A stretch of DNA of 64,000 nt, taken from positions 22,948,901-23,012,900 of the forward strand of contig CM049317.1 of NCBI GenBank assembly GCA_026874595.1. The letters are read 5' to 3'. The translations under genes were made by a program, and so were the position numbers. Shown here piece after piece: positions 48,263 to 60,891 of the stretch; position 1 is the first letter of the stretch; the number at the start of each line of letters is the position of its first letter. Source of the DNA: Sipunculus nudus. Taxonomy: Eukaryota > Annelida > Sipuncula > Golfingiida > Sipunculidae. A model generated the notes under the pieces. The model was not told where the DNA came from and ran no database searches. It saw nothing but the letters and a program-made list of their open reading frames with translations.

Positions 48263-51200
48263 GAAAGGCCCAGCTAGAGCAAGCTGTAATGAGTTGTAAA
48301 GCAAGAGGGACCGGTCTGCTGACGGATAAGTCGATGCTGGAAGCTGCACTTCAAGACATCCACAAAGTGTGGCTGCCAATCAAACGGAAAAAGCTACCAA
48401 ACTGGGCTCACCTGGATGGTTCAGTTTTACAGTCCAGAGGTAAATATTGTTTCAACAGAGACTGATGCACACTCTTATTATTCATATAAAATCTTGGACT
48501 CTATTTTGTCCGGACAATTAAAAGAGAAACAATCATGTTTTAAACCAAAATTAAAGGATCAAGCCTATATAATTGGTAAATATCAATAACTAATTCTCAA
48601 TCAGTCTCTATCAGAAAAGAGACTTTCATATGATCCCTGTATATTTATACAACAGAATGACGTCACAGGAACACTCTACACTGAAAATGATTTCGTCTGC
48701 AAAATTTTCGATACTGGTGATTTATTTATAAATATTTTATCAATTTCCAGGGAATAAAGACAGGACAAACACTTTTATAATCACTTTCTCTTTATGATCT
48801 TTCTAAATCTGTTCCTATTATGTAACTTCGTTTAAGAAGTGATGAGAAGCAGTAATGCAGAGAAGGGCTGTGCTTACTACCAGCTCAATCGTCTGTATGC
48901 AGCCAAGTGCTCGTCCGGTTTTGAAGTGGCCTGTCAAGGGGGTGAGTACTGTATTTCTACTGATGACGATATTTTCCCCTTAGTTCACTACTTGACCAAA
49001 TAAAATTTTTACAAATTAATTAAATTTTCTTATTAAATTTGGTTACGTTAACATCCTAGGAATAATCTTAAAAATGTTTAAGTAATCGTTATCATTATCA
49101 TATGTTTAACATTCAAAGAAGTCTATACCATTGTGACATAATGTTATTTCTTTTGCCTGGTTAAGGCCATAGCGTTGGCTTTGTTCTAGGACTCAGCTGT
49201 GAACTTGGCCTGTAAACCGTGATACTATATGCCAAATAACATGGGAAATCTTTATTAGGACATATGTTTGTGGGCACAGAATCTAGTTATAATTTAAATG
49301 TCAGACAAATTTTCCATGACAAAACAGAGGCAAATATCACCTGGGTTTTGTTGTTCTTTTTGTGAATAAATTCAGGTAATCTTAACGGTCCCGCGGTCAC
49401 GACTTCGTGGTACCGAGCGAGACAATTATGTGAAGAAAGAGGAAAGCAAATGGCCAGATCTTCCGGTGACGTCATTGAGGGCCGTTCACGTCAATGGGTT
49501 GGGGTTCGTCGTGAGGTGTGGCTTTTCCAAAACGGTAACATTTCAAGTGGTGAAACTTTAAAGTCTGTTTCATCCTGTCTTGTCCACCTGTTTTTTTTTT
49601 TGTTTGTGTTTTTTTTTTTTGCTATAAAAATTTTTATTAAATACATTTCAATTAACTTGATTTTAATGCGAGGCAGGAGATTAAAGGGCCTAATTTTCAA
49701 CAAGATAAATAATTAGCTACCTTGTATTTTGATTAAGAAATAGAGATTTTTAGTTGTTTTTTCTTAAATATGAGAAATCAGTCGACATTTTACAATATAT
49801 CAGCCCAACTTATGGCAGTCAAGGTCATTGGTCATGTAAAAATAGCCTCAATTGACAGCTGCTGATTTGATTGTGTCAAGTATATATAAAAAAATATAAC
49901 TAGCTAAGACAAAGATGGCTACTCATGAAGGGGGCATATGATCTGTCAGATTATTGTAAAAAGTCCAAACAGTTATTAAACACAAACATTATTGAAAAAT
50001 ATAAACTTTTTTTAAAATGATCTCCAAAAATAGGTTGACACAGGTTGATGGAACGATGTAAAGTGATTTCCCTCAAGTATAATGCTAATTAAACGGTTGT
50101 CTTAATCTAAGTTAGAATTCCATATACTAAAATTATTAAATAACAGTGTCAATTTGTCTATAACTTTATTTTTTTCACATAGTTTTTTCCATTTTTATTT
50201 TCTTTACCACACTTACCAAGGCTCGGAAGTCACTAAAACCAGCTGGGCGCGTGACCACCCTGACAAGGGAAATTGTACCGTATTGGTTCTAAAGACAAAC
50301 CAGTGGGAGTCAGAAAGTTGTACAGGACGTCACTACTACGGATGTGACGTCATGCCAGGTATTGTGACGTCATTTATCTACAGTAAATGAAATGAAAAGT
50401 AGTTAATTAAATGAAAACCAAACACCCAATGCCGGGTTATTACATCCAGAATTTAATTAGTTGTTTTATATATCTTAATAGTACCAAACCCCTTCACCAG
50501 GCGTCGCTGTCAATGGCAATTCAAATTCGCAAACATGTACAAACACATCTATACAAACACCCCAACATTACCTTGCATCGATCATATACTAAACAATAGA
50601 TTTATACAGGTGACCACATGTCTCTTTTACAATGTTTCGATCTCAGAGCAAACGACAAATGCAAAGGAGAGAAGAAGCATCTATGTAAAAGGTAAAAAAT
50701 TCAATTTTGTCAAAAAGAAAGATTGACAAACCGCACTAATATTAAAGACATTGCCTGTCAGACAATTTATAGCCCTGCTAATATCTGAATATTACTTTCG
50801 TTTTTATTTTATTTATAGTTTCATAGTATGTAAAGGACATATCTGTTCCACATGTATTTTCCATTCTGTAATATAATGATAGATATATGTCTGCTATTGG
50901 AAAATATTGTTATTAAAATATATATGTTATCATCTGATAGAATGATTGCACTATTCAAAGTACATATATAATCCCACGATGTTTTTTAAATTTATCTATC
51001 TTAGTTTCGCGCATGTTTTACTTCTTTTTGAATAACACCTTTAAATATGGATAGGAAAAAACCCGTAAGTCCATACATGACAAAGGTAAATACATTCTAT
51101 CTACACTATGTATTTCCTTTATACAATTCTACGTCACGCATCAAAAGAAGAGGGAACCACGGTGTTCAAAGAAGGTAAGACATTTGTAAAGAGGAATTAT

Positions 51201-53862
51201 GTATATATATATATATATATATATCCATTGATCTGATATGTCAGCACATCTTTTTGCAACTTTAGTTTTGGTATATATTTTTTTATGTGTACAGATGTAT
51301 TATTAACAACATCAGAGATAAATCAAGAACTGGAAATCTGCAGTTTAATGAAAGCAAGCCTCCGCCATGGGGGGTACTTCCAAATCTGTGTTTGCATTCA
51401 TTTATTCGGCCCATATTACCAGGTTGCTTCATGCATAAGTGACTGTACATTTGTGAATATTGCTTGATGACGTTCCTAAATCCGAATCATGGACCACATC
51501 CACACCTAAATCAGTTCGTCATTCACGTATTCCTGAAATGCCCTGAAAATTTCATGAGATTCCGTTCATGATTGCGCGAGTTAAGTAAGGGTCAACCCCC
51601 ATACACACACGAACGGGGAAGAACGCATAACCTCCTGACGAAGGCAAAAAAAATGCATGTTTTGAGTACAATGTTTTTACAAACTTAGTCGTTTCAATTG
51701 TCCTAGCAACTTGGAAATAATGAAATAAAGTGGGCCTACAAACTACATGTACAAACTAATACGGCCATGCAATTTTAACGATCTAGTTAATGCAGCCACA
51801 GAGAGGTACATAGAAACAAGTGGCGATTACGTTGCTGACTTTACCACGACCAATATGGGTAGGTCATCTACTTCCTTTTACCACGCTATTCCATATTCAA
51901 TAAACAATACTAGAAATCATCTCTCTGAAGCATGTCGTATTAAAAATAGCAATTTTAATTAGCTTTAACATTCTTTTTCTTGAACCACTCTTCCCTTGAG
52001 ACAGGTTTGCTTGATGTTTGGCGAATCACCGTTTCCTCGGCCGCTGTAGGGTGCCTCCTTTTACTCCTGAGCGGAATCGCTGTTGCCTTCAAATGCAGAA
52101 AGAACTCCGACGCAGCGTGAGTAAAATTAAAATACAGTAGAACCCCGGATTTCCGTATTTTTTTCCGAAAATTAGTTTTTTCGTCATTTAAAGTAAGAAA
52201 CCGAAAGTTACCGCTGTTAAATGCTTCGCTGTTTTTGAAATAAAAATATTGTTAACGAGGATTACAAACGATCTGATGAGATACTGCATGTGTGCCAGGA
52301 TTAACATATTAATGTTACGCCTAAAACGATATGCCCAACGTGCACATCCACGTACTACCAGTATACTTCTTGAAAAATGTCTGACTTCGTATATCCGTCA
52401 CATCTATTATCCGAACAAGTTTTATGTCCCTAGTCCATTCGGATATTCGAGTTTCTACTGTACCTATTTATTACTGGAACCATATTTACTGAGACATTTT
52501 AACTTCGAGTTGGTACAAAATTCCAATCTCCTTTGAAAGCTGATTTAAGCAAAGAATAAATAAAAATCGGGACGGTTTATTTTACAATTAAGTCTCTATT
52601 ATGCTTTCACATTTGGCACTGAGCTTAACTGCCAACAATATAGAATAAATGACTGTTACATGATCAGAAGGAGAATAATTCGAATATCAGAACCTGCTCA
52701 CTATAAACAGGTTAACACTTACTGGAGGTGCCAACAAAGAAAGGTTCGACTGTGTAATCTCTTTTTCCAAAGCTTGTTGTAATTTATCTTTGACAGGGGC
52801 GTCAATACGGGGGGGGGGGTAGTGTTTACCCCGCACTTTTTAGAAAGAGAGAATGTTCAATGTAATATTGAGATATTGAGAGAATAATACATATATTATG
52901 GAAAAAGAATACATAGATAATTATAATAAGAGACTTTGGTTCCATTCCTGAATATACTCTGGTTTAGAATTAACACATGCTTGAAACATCTGTCTGTTTA
53001 TAAAAAAAAATTGTCCCAACTTTTATTATTCTCCCAGCGCCAGGCGTGAGTCGCCCCCCCCCCCCCCCCCCCCCCACCCCTGAAGATAAATTGACGCCAC
53101 TGATGGATGCCCGTGTTCACTGGAAAGTTCAGGACAGGCATATTTTTAGTCATACGAGGTCTTCATAAGGCCTGAGTGAAGTGTACTTTTTATTGAAACG
53201 GGTCGATAAATTTGAAATCGAACATTTGATTACTGGACTCCGATCCCTCTGTGGGAAGATACAATGTAAAAAAAGACAACATCTCGACATTCGAAAGATA
53301 ACGTGTATACTTGAAATACATGGCTTGTGTGGATAATAAGATGCTCAAGGCTATTTATCATGTATCACAATTCAACATATAGTGGAACCCCGACTTACGG
53401 GCACCTATGTACCAAGGGCGCCTCCGAAATGTACTAAGGGATTTCCCGAAATTTATAACCTCCCTACCAAGGGCACCTTGGTTTTATTGTATGCTTAGAC
53501 CTTCAGCACATAATGTTAAAATCCCGCGGTCATAATTTTATCTGCTGAGTCACAAGTAAACATAGTTTAAATATAATTTCGTAATAATTAAATAGTATAT
53601 TACAGGAAAATAAGAGAACTGGATAAAAATACTGCAACTTGTTATGTTTTTCTAAGAGCGGTACAGGATATGAGAAAAGGGAGGCAGGCCTGCCTAAGGT
53701 AAATCACCGAAAAAAGAGTTGTTGCACAGAACGGAAAGATGTCGTTGAACTAAAGAGTAAAAAAAGAATTAAATTTGCGTCAATTTCTGATTTTTCATCA
53801 CAGACAGAATAAAGATGTATTTCATTTATATATATATATATATATATATACACAACATGTTG

Positions 53863-53906
<44 letters not shown>

Positions 53907-54285
53907 CGCATTTCCTTACTCATAACGATAAGGGCATTTTCCACAAACAAAATGCGAAATGTCCTGTTATTTTTCTAACGGGATCATTAATGCAGGAAAT
54001 AAATGTTACATATCTTTCTTGACAAAAAAAAGTTTAAAAGAGTTCTGCTAAATAAAGGAGTAAAAAAGAGTAATAACCATCATTTTCATAATATCCTCAA
54101 AAAAAGAGTTACTCTTTTAAAAAAGAGAATGATTTGGCAGGTCTCAGAGGGGTCAGACTCAGCAATATGATGTAAGTAAACAATAGTGCCTGGAGTGGTA
54201 GGAGAATTTATCATAACTCATGCATGTAGAAGAATCGGAATGAAAACGAAGAAACCCACAAAATCGGGTGCTCATTTAAATGTTG

Positions 54286-54318
<33 letters not shown>

Positions 54319-54874
54319 TCCCATTTTTAGGAAGACATTAAGGAGGGGCGGGCTCACTCTGCACACCCCCCCCCACCCACATCATCTAAATCCTCCCCCG
54401 TTTTGCCGCACACGTCACTACCTATCATCATACAGTGGAACCTCTCCTTCCGGCCCCTGTATACTAAAGGCTCCTCCTATTTACGGACAGTCCCTTTAAA
54501 ATAAGTTCCGAAATCTATGAAGTCCCTACGAGGGCACTTCTCTATTGCTGGCAAAACGTCGGGTCCCGTTAATGTCCTTATTTTAAAGGTTCTACTGTAT
54601 ATATTTATTCTTTTTCTTTAATAGTAAAACGCAGCAAGTAAGAGAGGAGGGAGACGGAGCCGCCAGCTACGAGACTCTGACAACAATGCAAGATAGCAGG
54701 GCCAGTGCACCTACAAATCCGGCAGAAAATGCTATTTATGAAGAACTTAAGCTTAAAGACCCCTACATCAACATACCGTGGGACCAACTCGAGGTACCTT
54801 CGAATTACGTCATGAAAATCCCCCGGAAAGAGCGTAGACCGGTCCCTTGTCCTGTGAACTCTCAGACGCATTAA
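48263..54874 (+). CDS. C-type-lectin-like transmembrane receptor with cytoplasmic tyrosine motifs (5' incomplete)
   Basis: Exons: 48263-48439, 48837-48941, 49376-49534, 50221-50358, 50610-50691, 51787-51858, 52005-52116 and 54625-54874 (TAA). Introns are GT-AG and mostly phase 1. The first two exons form one C-type-lectin-like fold (VMSCKARG, GCAYY, AAKCSS, ACQG: four cysteines). The next two form a second (SWYRARQLCEERG, QWVGV, NCTVL, ESCTG, YGCD). The canonical EPN/QPD and WND calcium-sugar motifs are absent, so calcium-dependent sugar binding is unlikely. Exon 50610 adds a Cys-rich piece (DKCKGEKKHLCK). Exon 52005 is a transmembrane segment (VGCLLLLLSGIAVAF, then basic CRK). The last exon is cytoplasmic with YETL, YEEL, YINI and PSNYVM. 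YINI fits a YxN adaptor-SH2 site. The signal-peptide exon is not found, and the join from 50691 (phase 2) to 51787 (phase 1) needs another exon or donor. It is presumably a surface recognition receptor that signals through tyrosine phosphorylation. Confidence 0.78.
49676..50060 (+). repeat. dispersed repeat F, copy 1 (intronic)
   Basis: It runs from GATTAAAGGGCCTAATTTTC to GGTTGACACAGGTTGATGG. The copy at 58905-59350 shares ATATGAGAAATCAG, GTCATTGGTCA, ACAAAGATGGCTACTCAT and AATCTGTCAGAT-type blocks in the same order and orientation. It lies in the intron between the second and third thirds of the receptor's lectin-like domains. Confidence 0.8.
51147..51180 (+). other. candidate small exon in the receptor stem region
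   Basis: An acceptor-like AAAAG is followed by about 27 bp (EEGTTVFKE in one frame) and a good donor GGTAAGA. If real it would be a micro-exon, but its phases do not by themselves join 50691 to 51787. Listed as a candidate only. Confidence 0.25.
51199..51223. repeat. short (TA)n microsatellite in a receptor intron
   Basis: About 25 bp of TA. Confidence 0.9.
52135..52460. mobile_element. CAGT-type MITE, copy 2 (intronic, TA flanks)
   Basis: The left end CAGTAGAACCCCGGATTTCCG and right end CGGATATTCGAGTTTCTACTG are inverted repeats, and TA stands on both sides (52133-52134, 52461-52462). The element is 326 bp and has no transposase. It begins about 16 bp after the transmembrane exon's donor site. 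Ends and target site fit pogo-like Tc1/mariner MITEs. Confidence 0.85.
52794..53102. mobile_element. nonautonomous TIR element (MITE), copy 2 (intronic)
   Basis: The ends CAGGGGCGTCAATACGGGGG and AAATTGACGCCACTG are inverted over 12-13 bases. The interior matches 14577-15020. It holds a C-run of about 20 near 53055-53075, opposite to the G-run near the left end. Confidence 0.75.
53376..53500 (+). mobile_element. single end of a CAGT-type MITE
   Basis: ATAGTGGAACCCCGACTTACGG resembles the left ends at 43373 and 54433, and the CCAAGGGCACC words that follow resemble the interior of 54433-54597. No matching right end was found nearby, so it is probably truncated. Confidence 0.5.
53826..53904. 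repeat. two (TA)n arrays separated by 15 bp
   Basis: TA runs at about 53826-53850 and 53866-53904 flank a CACAACATGTTGAAA spacer that contains the palindrome CAACATGTTG. Confidence 0.9.
54288..54310. repeat. short (TA)n microsatellite
   Basis: About 23 bp of TA followed by a T-run. Confidence 0.9.
54433..54597. mobile_element. CAGT-type MITE, copy 3 (intronic, TA flanks)
   Basis: CAGTGGAACCTCTCCTTCCG at the left and AAGGTTCTACTG at the right are inverted, with TA at 54431-54432 and 54598-54599. The element is 165 bp. It ends only 27 bp before the last receptor exon, so it may provide part of that exon's branch and pyrimidine region. Confidence 0.82.
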
Positions 54875-57800
54875 GAGAGCCAGTCTAAAAGGAAACTGTT
54901 CTAATCTGAATGGGAAAGGTGCCTTATTTTGATGTATGTAGGTTATATTTTTTGTAAATATATTTTGTATTTTTGTTATATACAATGCTTAAAAACGTGT
55001 TTGTGCAGCAAAATAGATGATATGCCAGATGAATATTTGATAGATTAATGTAATATTATAAATTTTGAATTGACAGTTGGAATTATATATGAAAGCAAAA
55101 GCGACATATAGGGAGCCGAGGCCTGTTTCACCAACAGTAACTGATTTACACAAGTCCAGGTTATCCTCCGAGTTCTGATGTACGGTTCAATGATTAACTA
55201 TATATATAATACGCAGTTTTTTTCTAGACAAAGGTTTACCTGCTTCCGTTCTGATTTGGACTTCGATATTCGGGACACGTATCGGCGGTGCCCTCTTGTC
55301 TAATCTTTCTGGATAAAGCCATTTTAAGCTGTATTATAATAATAATTTTAATATGCCCCGAACAGAGGCCCCTTTAGATCCTCCACGCCTGTTACGCCTG
55401 TTACGTTTTCCAGGATGCACCTTTGGGATTTTCATGCATTTCGGGCTCACTGGCCGCAGAGCGTTTTGGCAAATCGCGGTCACAGGTCCATTCCAAGCCC
55501 TAAAGTTCGTAGGGAGTTGGGCTTGGGGTTGGTGGGGATGGATGCACACATATTTGTTTAAGATTCACAAACTCCAGGCACTTTTTAACATAAACATATA
55601 TTACCAGTATATCTTGAAATGGATAGGAATTTTATTAACAAAATATAAAATCTATAGTCCTTAAAACCTCCAACAGAAACTCAGTCATGTGTTCAAGTGT
55701 ACACTTTTTATGTATAAACATTCCCACGCTTCAGTGACCAGATTTCACCTGGCGAGTAGCAGACCAAATGAATACGAATGGGCGACTTTTACATGGGGGA
55801 CAAAGGAATTGTTCTATTGTCATAATGGCATATAAACAAACATTATGCATGTTCATTCTGATTTCCTCCAAAATTTTTCGTTCATACGGTTTTAGCTAAA
55901 TCTCTACAATTTTTTTCTAGTAAAACCCGGAAATATTAATATGCGTTAATTTTACTTAAGACAAAGCAACGTAAGAAGGCTGAAGTTATTTCTTTGAAAC
56001 GGAATTGCAGCCAGAGATGTAAAAGTGTCGTTTATCTGGGAGCATCATCAGTTTCCCATCAACCTGAAGACAATCAACAAAGCTCGGGACAAACATCAAA
56101 TACCGTAGGAGTGTATTTGCCTGAGCCTGTCAAACTACATCGGCTGCATTTAGTTGCATTTCGCATTCAAGAGGCTTCTAGGACATATATGTGTTTGTTT
56201 TCATACCCAAGACTTCCACCAGCTGACAACTAAAAACATCTTTTTCGTAATGTTGTTTGAGCCTCAATTCATACAAATTATCTTTCATTAAATTTCACTT
56301 TTCTAAATACAGTCATATAATTTTTTCAAACTTTTTTCACAGTATAGATTATATATATATATATGTGTGTGTGTGTATGTGTGTGTGTGTTCGCCATCGC
56401 TCCGGCAAAGAATATTTTGTGGCCATGTTGCTTATTCGGAAGAAAATTCGTAATCGAAATTTATCTACTTCTTTGTTTGATTTCTTGAATAGTATAATTT
56501 GCCATTATTCGCTGACATTTTTAGAAGGGGGGGGGTTCCTTGGGAATCCTGGCACAAGTGGTCTTTATATCATGAACAACAGTCCCTGCGAAAAGCACAG
56601 GATAAATATGTGCGACATTCAGTCCACACAAACTCATTACAAAACTGTTAATCATTAAGAACCGTGGGTTTTCTACGGGTGCCTCTGGTTCTATTATATA
56701 ACCAAGTGTATAACAACTCGAAACCTGATACAATCATCACTCTGTATTTTTCACAAAAACAGGATTTATCACTTGTGTATACATACATAAGGATATATCT
56801 GTCTCGTGTCGGGTTATATCAATAACGCTTTGTATTGTACAAAATAAAAACAGTTTGAATGGTAACATGAATATTGTTATCAGAAGAAATTAAATTATAG
56901 ACTTCATCACGGTAAAAAGTACATCGCGCCTGCAAGCAGATTGGTTTTGTGACTGAGAAAATCTCAGAGTTTCCAGGTAACACACATCTCACTTTTTAGT
57001 CACTTTAAAAAGCGAATCAGGGGGTCAGATTATATATTTTTTCCTCATATTTTAGGGGAATAAATTGCGCAATTTTTATCATAGTGATAGTGAGATTCTT
57101 GCGTCATTTAGATATTTACAGTACTTTCATGTTTCCCCAATAATATTTTTAATATGATGCATCTCATATTTAGACAGTTTAGGATATAGTTATGGCCAGT
57201 TGCCTCATTGAACTATCTTCAGTGTTCGTCTACATTATAGTACATCGTCAAATGGTTAGAAATTAGGGTAATTTTGTTCAAATTATATAAAATATATGTT
57301 ATGAAAGTCGAAAAAAATTAGTTTTCCATAATAAAAATATAAACTCCATATCATGTGGCCGGATGTCAGAAAATTATTATAATTATTATCATAAATTGTG
57401 AAAAAATTATAGGTTTTTAACTTTGTTATGAGGCGGAGAGGATTTGGGCCTTAATTCAGTAACCAAAAAAGTGATGGTGGAAGGTTAGAAGAACAGCCTG
57501 TACCTATGTTATTTGGATAATAATTAAAAAAAAAACCCATTTGTGGACAAATTTATAAGTTGCTTTCATTTTAGCAAATAATTGATAGAGAAATGTATGT
57601 TTTCCAACGTCTGTAAGCCAAATAATTGTTTATAAACCAGAAAATTATAAATAAAAAAGAATAAGAAACATGAATGCGACTTCATTAGCTTTTCTTTTTG
57701 TTTTAAATTAAAAGACATTTTAAAATAAAGAACGAAATGACCAAATGAACCTTGGTTCCTGCAATCTTTAGCCTAATGAGAATAAAGTTTACATCATAAT

Positions 57801-58044
57801 GCAAATTTTAGCCTTGATCATGAGCACTGCACTTAGTCACTATCAATACTCGATAGTCACATAATTTATAAGTCAATATGTGGATTAAGACAGAGCATTC
57901 ATGGATGAAACATTCGCTTCATCTCTTCTTCTTAATCTTCCAGCACGTACCAAAACATATACACAGAATACAAACAGGCGAAACGTAAACTGCCAGTCAA
58001 AGGCTGATCTGAAGAGGTGCACGTTGTTATACTTTTCATGTTTG

Positions 58045-58045
58045 C

Positions 58046-58092
<47 letters not shown>
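58045..58092. repeat. (CT)n-(CA)n compound microsatellite
   Basis: About 22 bp of CT followed by about 24 bp of CA. Confidence 0.95.
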
Positions 58093-58904
58093 TGTAGAGA
58101 AAAATAAAGGCCGTGCATGTGTGGACGGTGATGTACAAGGGATGAAGGATACACGGCCACGTGGTATTACAATACATGTATAATCCATTCTCAGCAAACT
58201 GTGTATACCAGACCAAACCAGGAAGTTTAAAAACGGGCCCGATAATTACATCACGGAGGACTTCTAAAATCATAAACAAGTTAATAACACCATTACATCC
58301 ATACATGATATAGTTATTAGACTTAATCACTATATATTTAAGTATCATTTTAGGGTCGGCTACTTTCTGAACAACAGGGGAATACAACTTAATAACGTAT
58401 TATTTTGTGCCCATATACATTATGTCGTAAATTATCCGTTTTTGAATGGGCCAGTTTCGGCAGATGTAAATTTAGTTATAGTCCTTTACTTTTTGCGTTA
58501 ATAAAGGCTATCAAAACATTTATACATTTTATAATTTATGGAGTTAAATTTGTGGAAACAAAATATGCGTGTATATAAAGTAAGGCACTTTTTAGTGTTG
58601 TATACAATGTAATTTGGAGTGCCCAAATGTTCCCATAGCAAATATTGGTGAAATATCTATTAATTTGCTTTGTCTTAATATAAATGGTTTTGCTTCTCCA
58701 TAACTTAATTAGCATTTCACAGATGCCCAGAATAGGAAAACAGCTATTGCGAAGAAATGGATAAGAGGTGAACTCATTGTCCTGTGTCTTCAGGTGTATC
58801 AAACGTTTGCTCATTCCTATTGAATGTAATATGTCCATCTCTATTTTGCTATGAAAATGTTATTCGTTAGATTTAAAAGGACAATATGGTAATGTATGAT
58901 AGAA

Positions 58905-59350
58905 GATTAAAGAGCCTTATTTTCAAAAAGGTAAGGAAATACCTACCTTACGCCCAATTTAAGAAACTGAATTATTTAGAAATATGAGAAATCAGCCTAC
59001 ATTTTACACAATATCAGACACGCGGTCAATGGCGGTCAAAGTCATTGGTCAAATGCAATTGTTAAACACCCTCTATTGACTGACCTCATGTAAACCAGCT
59101 AAAACAAAGATGGCTACTCATTCAGGGAGACATCAAATCTGTCAGATAATTGTAAAGAGTCACAAAATGGACTCATAACCTGTAGTAATGGAGTCGTGAA
59201 ACATAAACTGGTGATTTATTGTAAAATTCGTAATTGCTATATTAGGCTACACTTCACTATGCAGCATTTTAGGAAATTATTGAAAACTATATTTTTTTTC
59301 AAGAAAATTATCTCCAAAAAAACAGGTGAACACAGGTTGGTGGAAAGTAG
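58905..59350 (+). repeat. dispersed repeat F, copy 2
   Basis: Collinear with 49676-50060: ATTAAAGAGCCTTATTTTCA at the left, ATATGAGAAATCAGCC, GTCATTGGTCAAATG, AAACAAAGATGGCTACTCAT, and GTGAACACAGGTTGGTGG at the right. Confidence 0.8.
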
Positions 59351-60508
59351 TACAATTTCCAAACCATAGCGGATGGTGGGATAACCCCCCCCCCCTCACA
59401 TACCCCCTCCAAAAACTGGCCCTAAGCGAAGTATTTAATGATGCTTATGCTGATATAATGCGATTTCAGCTTTTTACACCTTTGATGGGAAATCATTGGC
59501 GAAATAAGAGATCTAAGGTTTTAATAATTCTCTATCATTCTTTTTATACGTTCTTCTTGTTCATTCAAATATGTGTAAAACAATATACATGTATATTCCA
59601 TGCTCACAAGATACCAGACACAGAAGTGTTCACAGGTCAGTCCTCAGGTGTCGCGCAAGTATAGTCAGGCGTAACCATAAAAAGACCGACATGAATCAAT
59701 TTATTTTTATTGTATATATAATTACATATCGTAATGACAAGCGCATAAATTTAACGACCGGTAGTATTCTACATGTATATCTGTCTATATAAAAAGTTCT
59801 AATACAAATGAATCTTCAAAGATAATTTGCATATATGGCTATGGGCATTCTCTACAGATTAAAAATTTGTACAAATTAGACTGATTAAAGCACAATCTTG
59901 AGGACAAAGTATTATGTACATTCAGAAAGTCTCATCCCTTTCTCTCGTAAAATAACGTCTCATTGTGTGCATATACTATGTGCTTATTACCGACTAGATA
60001 TAACTTGCATGTGAAATTAAATATTTCCTATGAAGTATTTCTTCATGATGTTGAAAGTATTTATAACATAGTGAAAGTGTTAAGCATTTGAAATAAGGAG
60101 AGTAAATAATGATCTTTTTATTTTGTTGAAACTGATACACTACAGATTGTATATTTGATATCGACTATATTCATTATGTTCAATCTAACATCAAAGGAAA
60201 TTTTATTGTACTCAACTTAATGCACGGTATGTTAATCGAAAGTTTCATTAAAAAGCAAAAGTGAAAATGTAGTTGAGAAGTCTGATTACTAATAAACCAG
60301 CCGATATGATACGTTATGAAATGTGTGAAAAATACAATATATCATAAAAGATATGTAGAGACCGAGTCTTACTTTCTCTCTGACTCTCTGTCATTTTATT
60401 TTCATTCTTGTATCCCTATTATAATTAATTCTCAATACTCAGTTAATCATATTACATATAAATCCTGTCTCTCGTAATTTCTTGTGAGAATGAGTCGCAA
60501 TACATACA

Positions 60509-60512
<4 letters not shown>

Positions 60513-60576
<64 letters not shown>

Positions 60577-60663
60577 CATACAGAAAAGTCGGTTCACTGC
60601 CGGTCGAAACCGGATTTTCTGTGTATACCATTTCCGTCTATATACAATGAGCCAGCATGCCTA

Positions 60664-60725
<62 letters not shown>

Positions 60726-60738
60726 ACAGCGGTAGTGC

Positions 60739-60774
<36 letters not shown>
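60513..60774. repeat. three (TA)n arrays with a hairpin between the first two
   Basis: TA arrays at 60513-60570, 60668-60722 and 60741-60774. Between the first two, CAGAAAAGTCGGTT (60581-60594) pairs in reverse with AAACCGGATTTTCTG (60607-60621), with two or three mismatches, to form a 15-bp stem. Confidence 0.9.
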
Positions 60775-60775
<1 letters not shown>

Positions 60776-60891
60776 TAATGACTAAGTAAATAATTATATG
60801 ATTTGTGTACGAAATAAGGGATGTCACATATTTGTTTTTAAATAAGTAACTATTGCAAGGGGATGTGGCCTAAAACTGACTTCGAGACTTA

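Larger units (their letters stand above)
54875..60480. other. gene-less stretch after the receptor gene
   Basis: The beginning is presumably the receptor's 3' UTR. A possible polyadenylation region is AT-rich at 54940-55060. Two open frames (55353-55664 and 55994-56233, + strand) show no recognisable domain. A (CT)n/(CA)n compound repeat is at 58045-58092, repeat F copy 2 at 58905-59350, and a short C-run near 59387. Otherwise nothing is recognised. Confidence 0.5.

Noticed and set aside
55353-55664. 103-residue open frame with many aromatic residues
   Set aside because: No recognisable domain, no supporting splice sites, and the opposite strand is open too over much of it.
55994-56233. 79-residue open frame after the receptor gene
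   Set aside because: Possibly an exon, but no domain, signal or conserved partner is visible; not enough to call a gene.
59326-59664. 112-residue open frame
   Set aside because: Its start overlaps dispersed repeat F copy 2 and a C-run; no family features.
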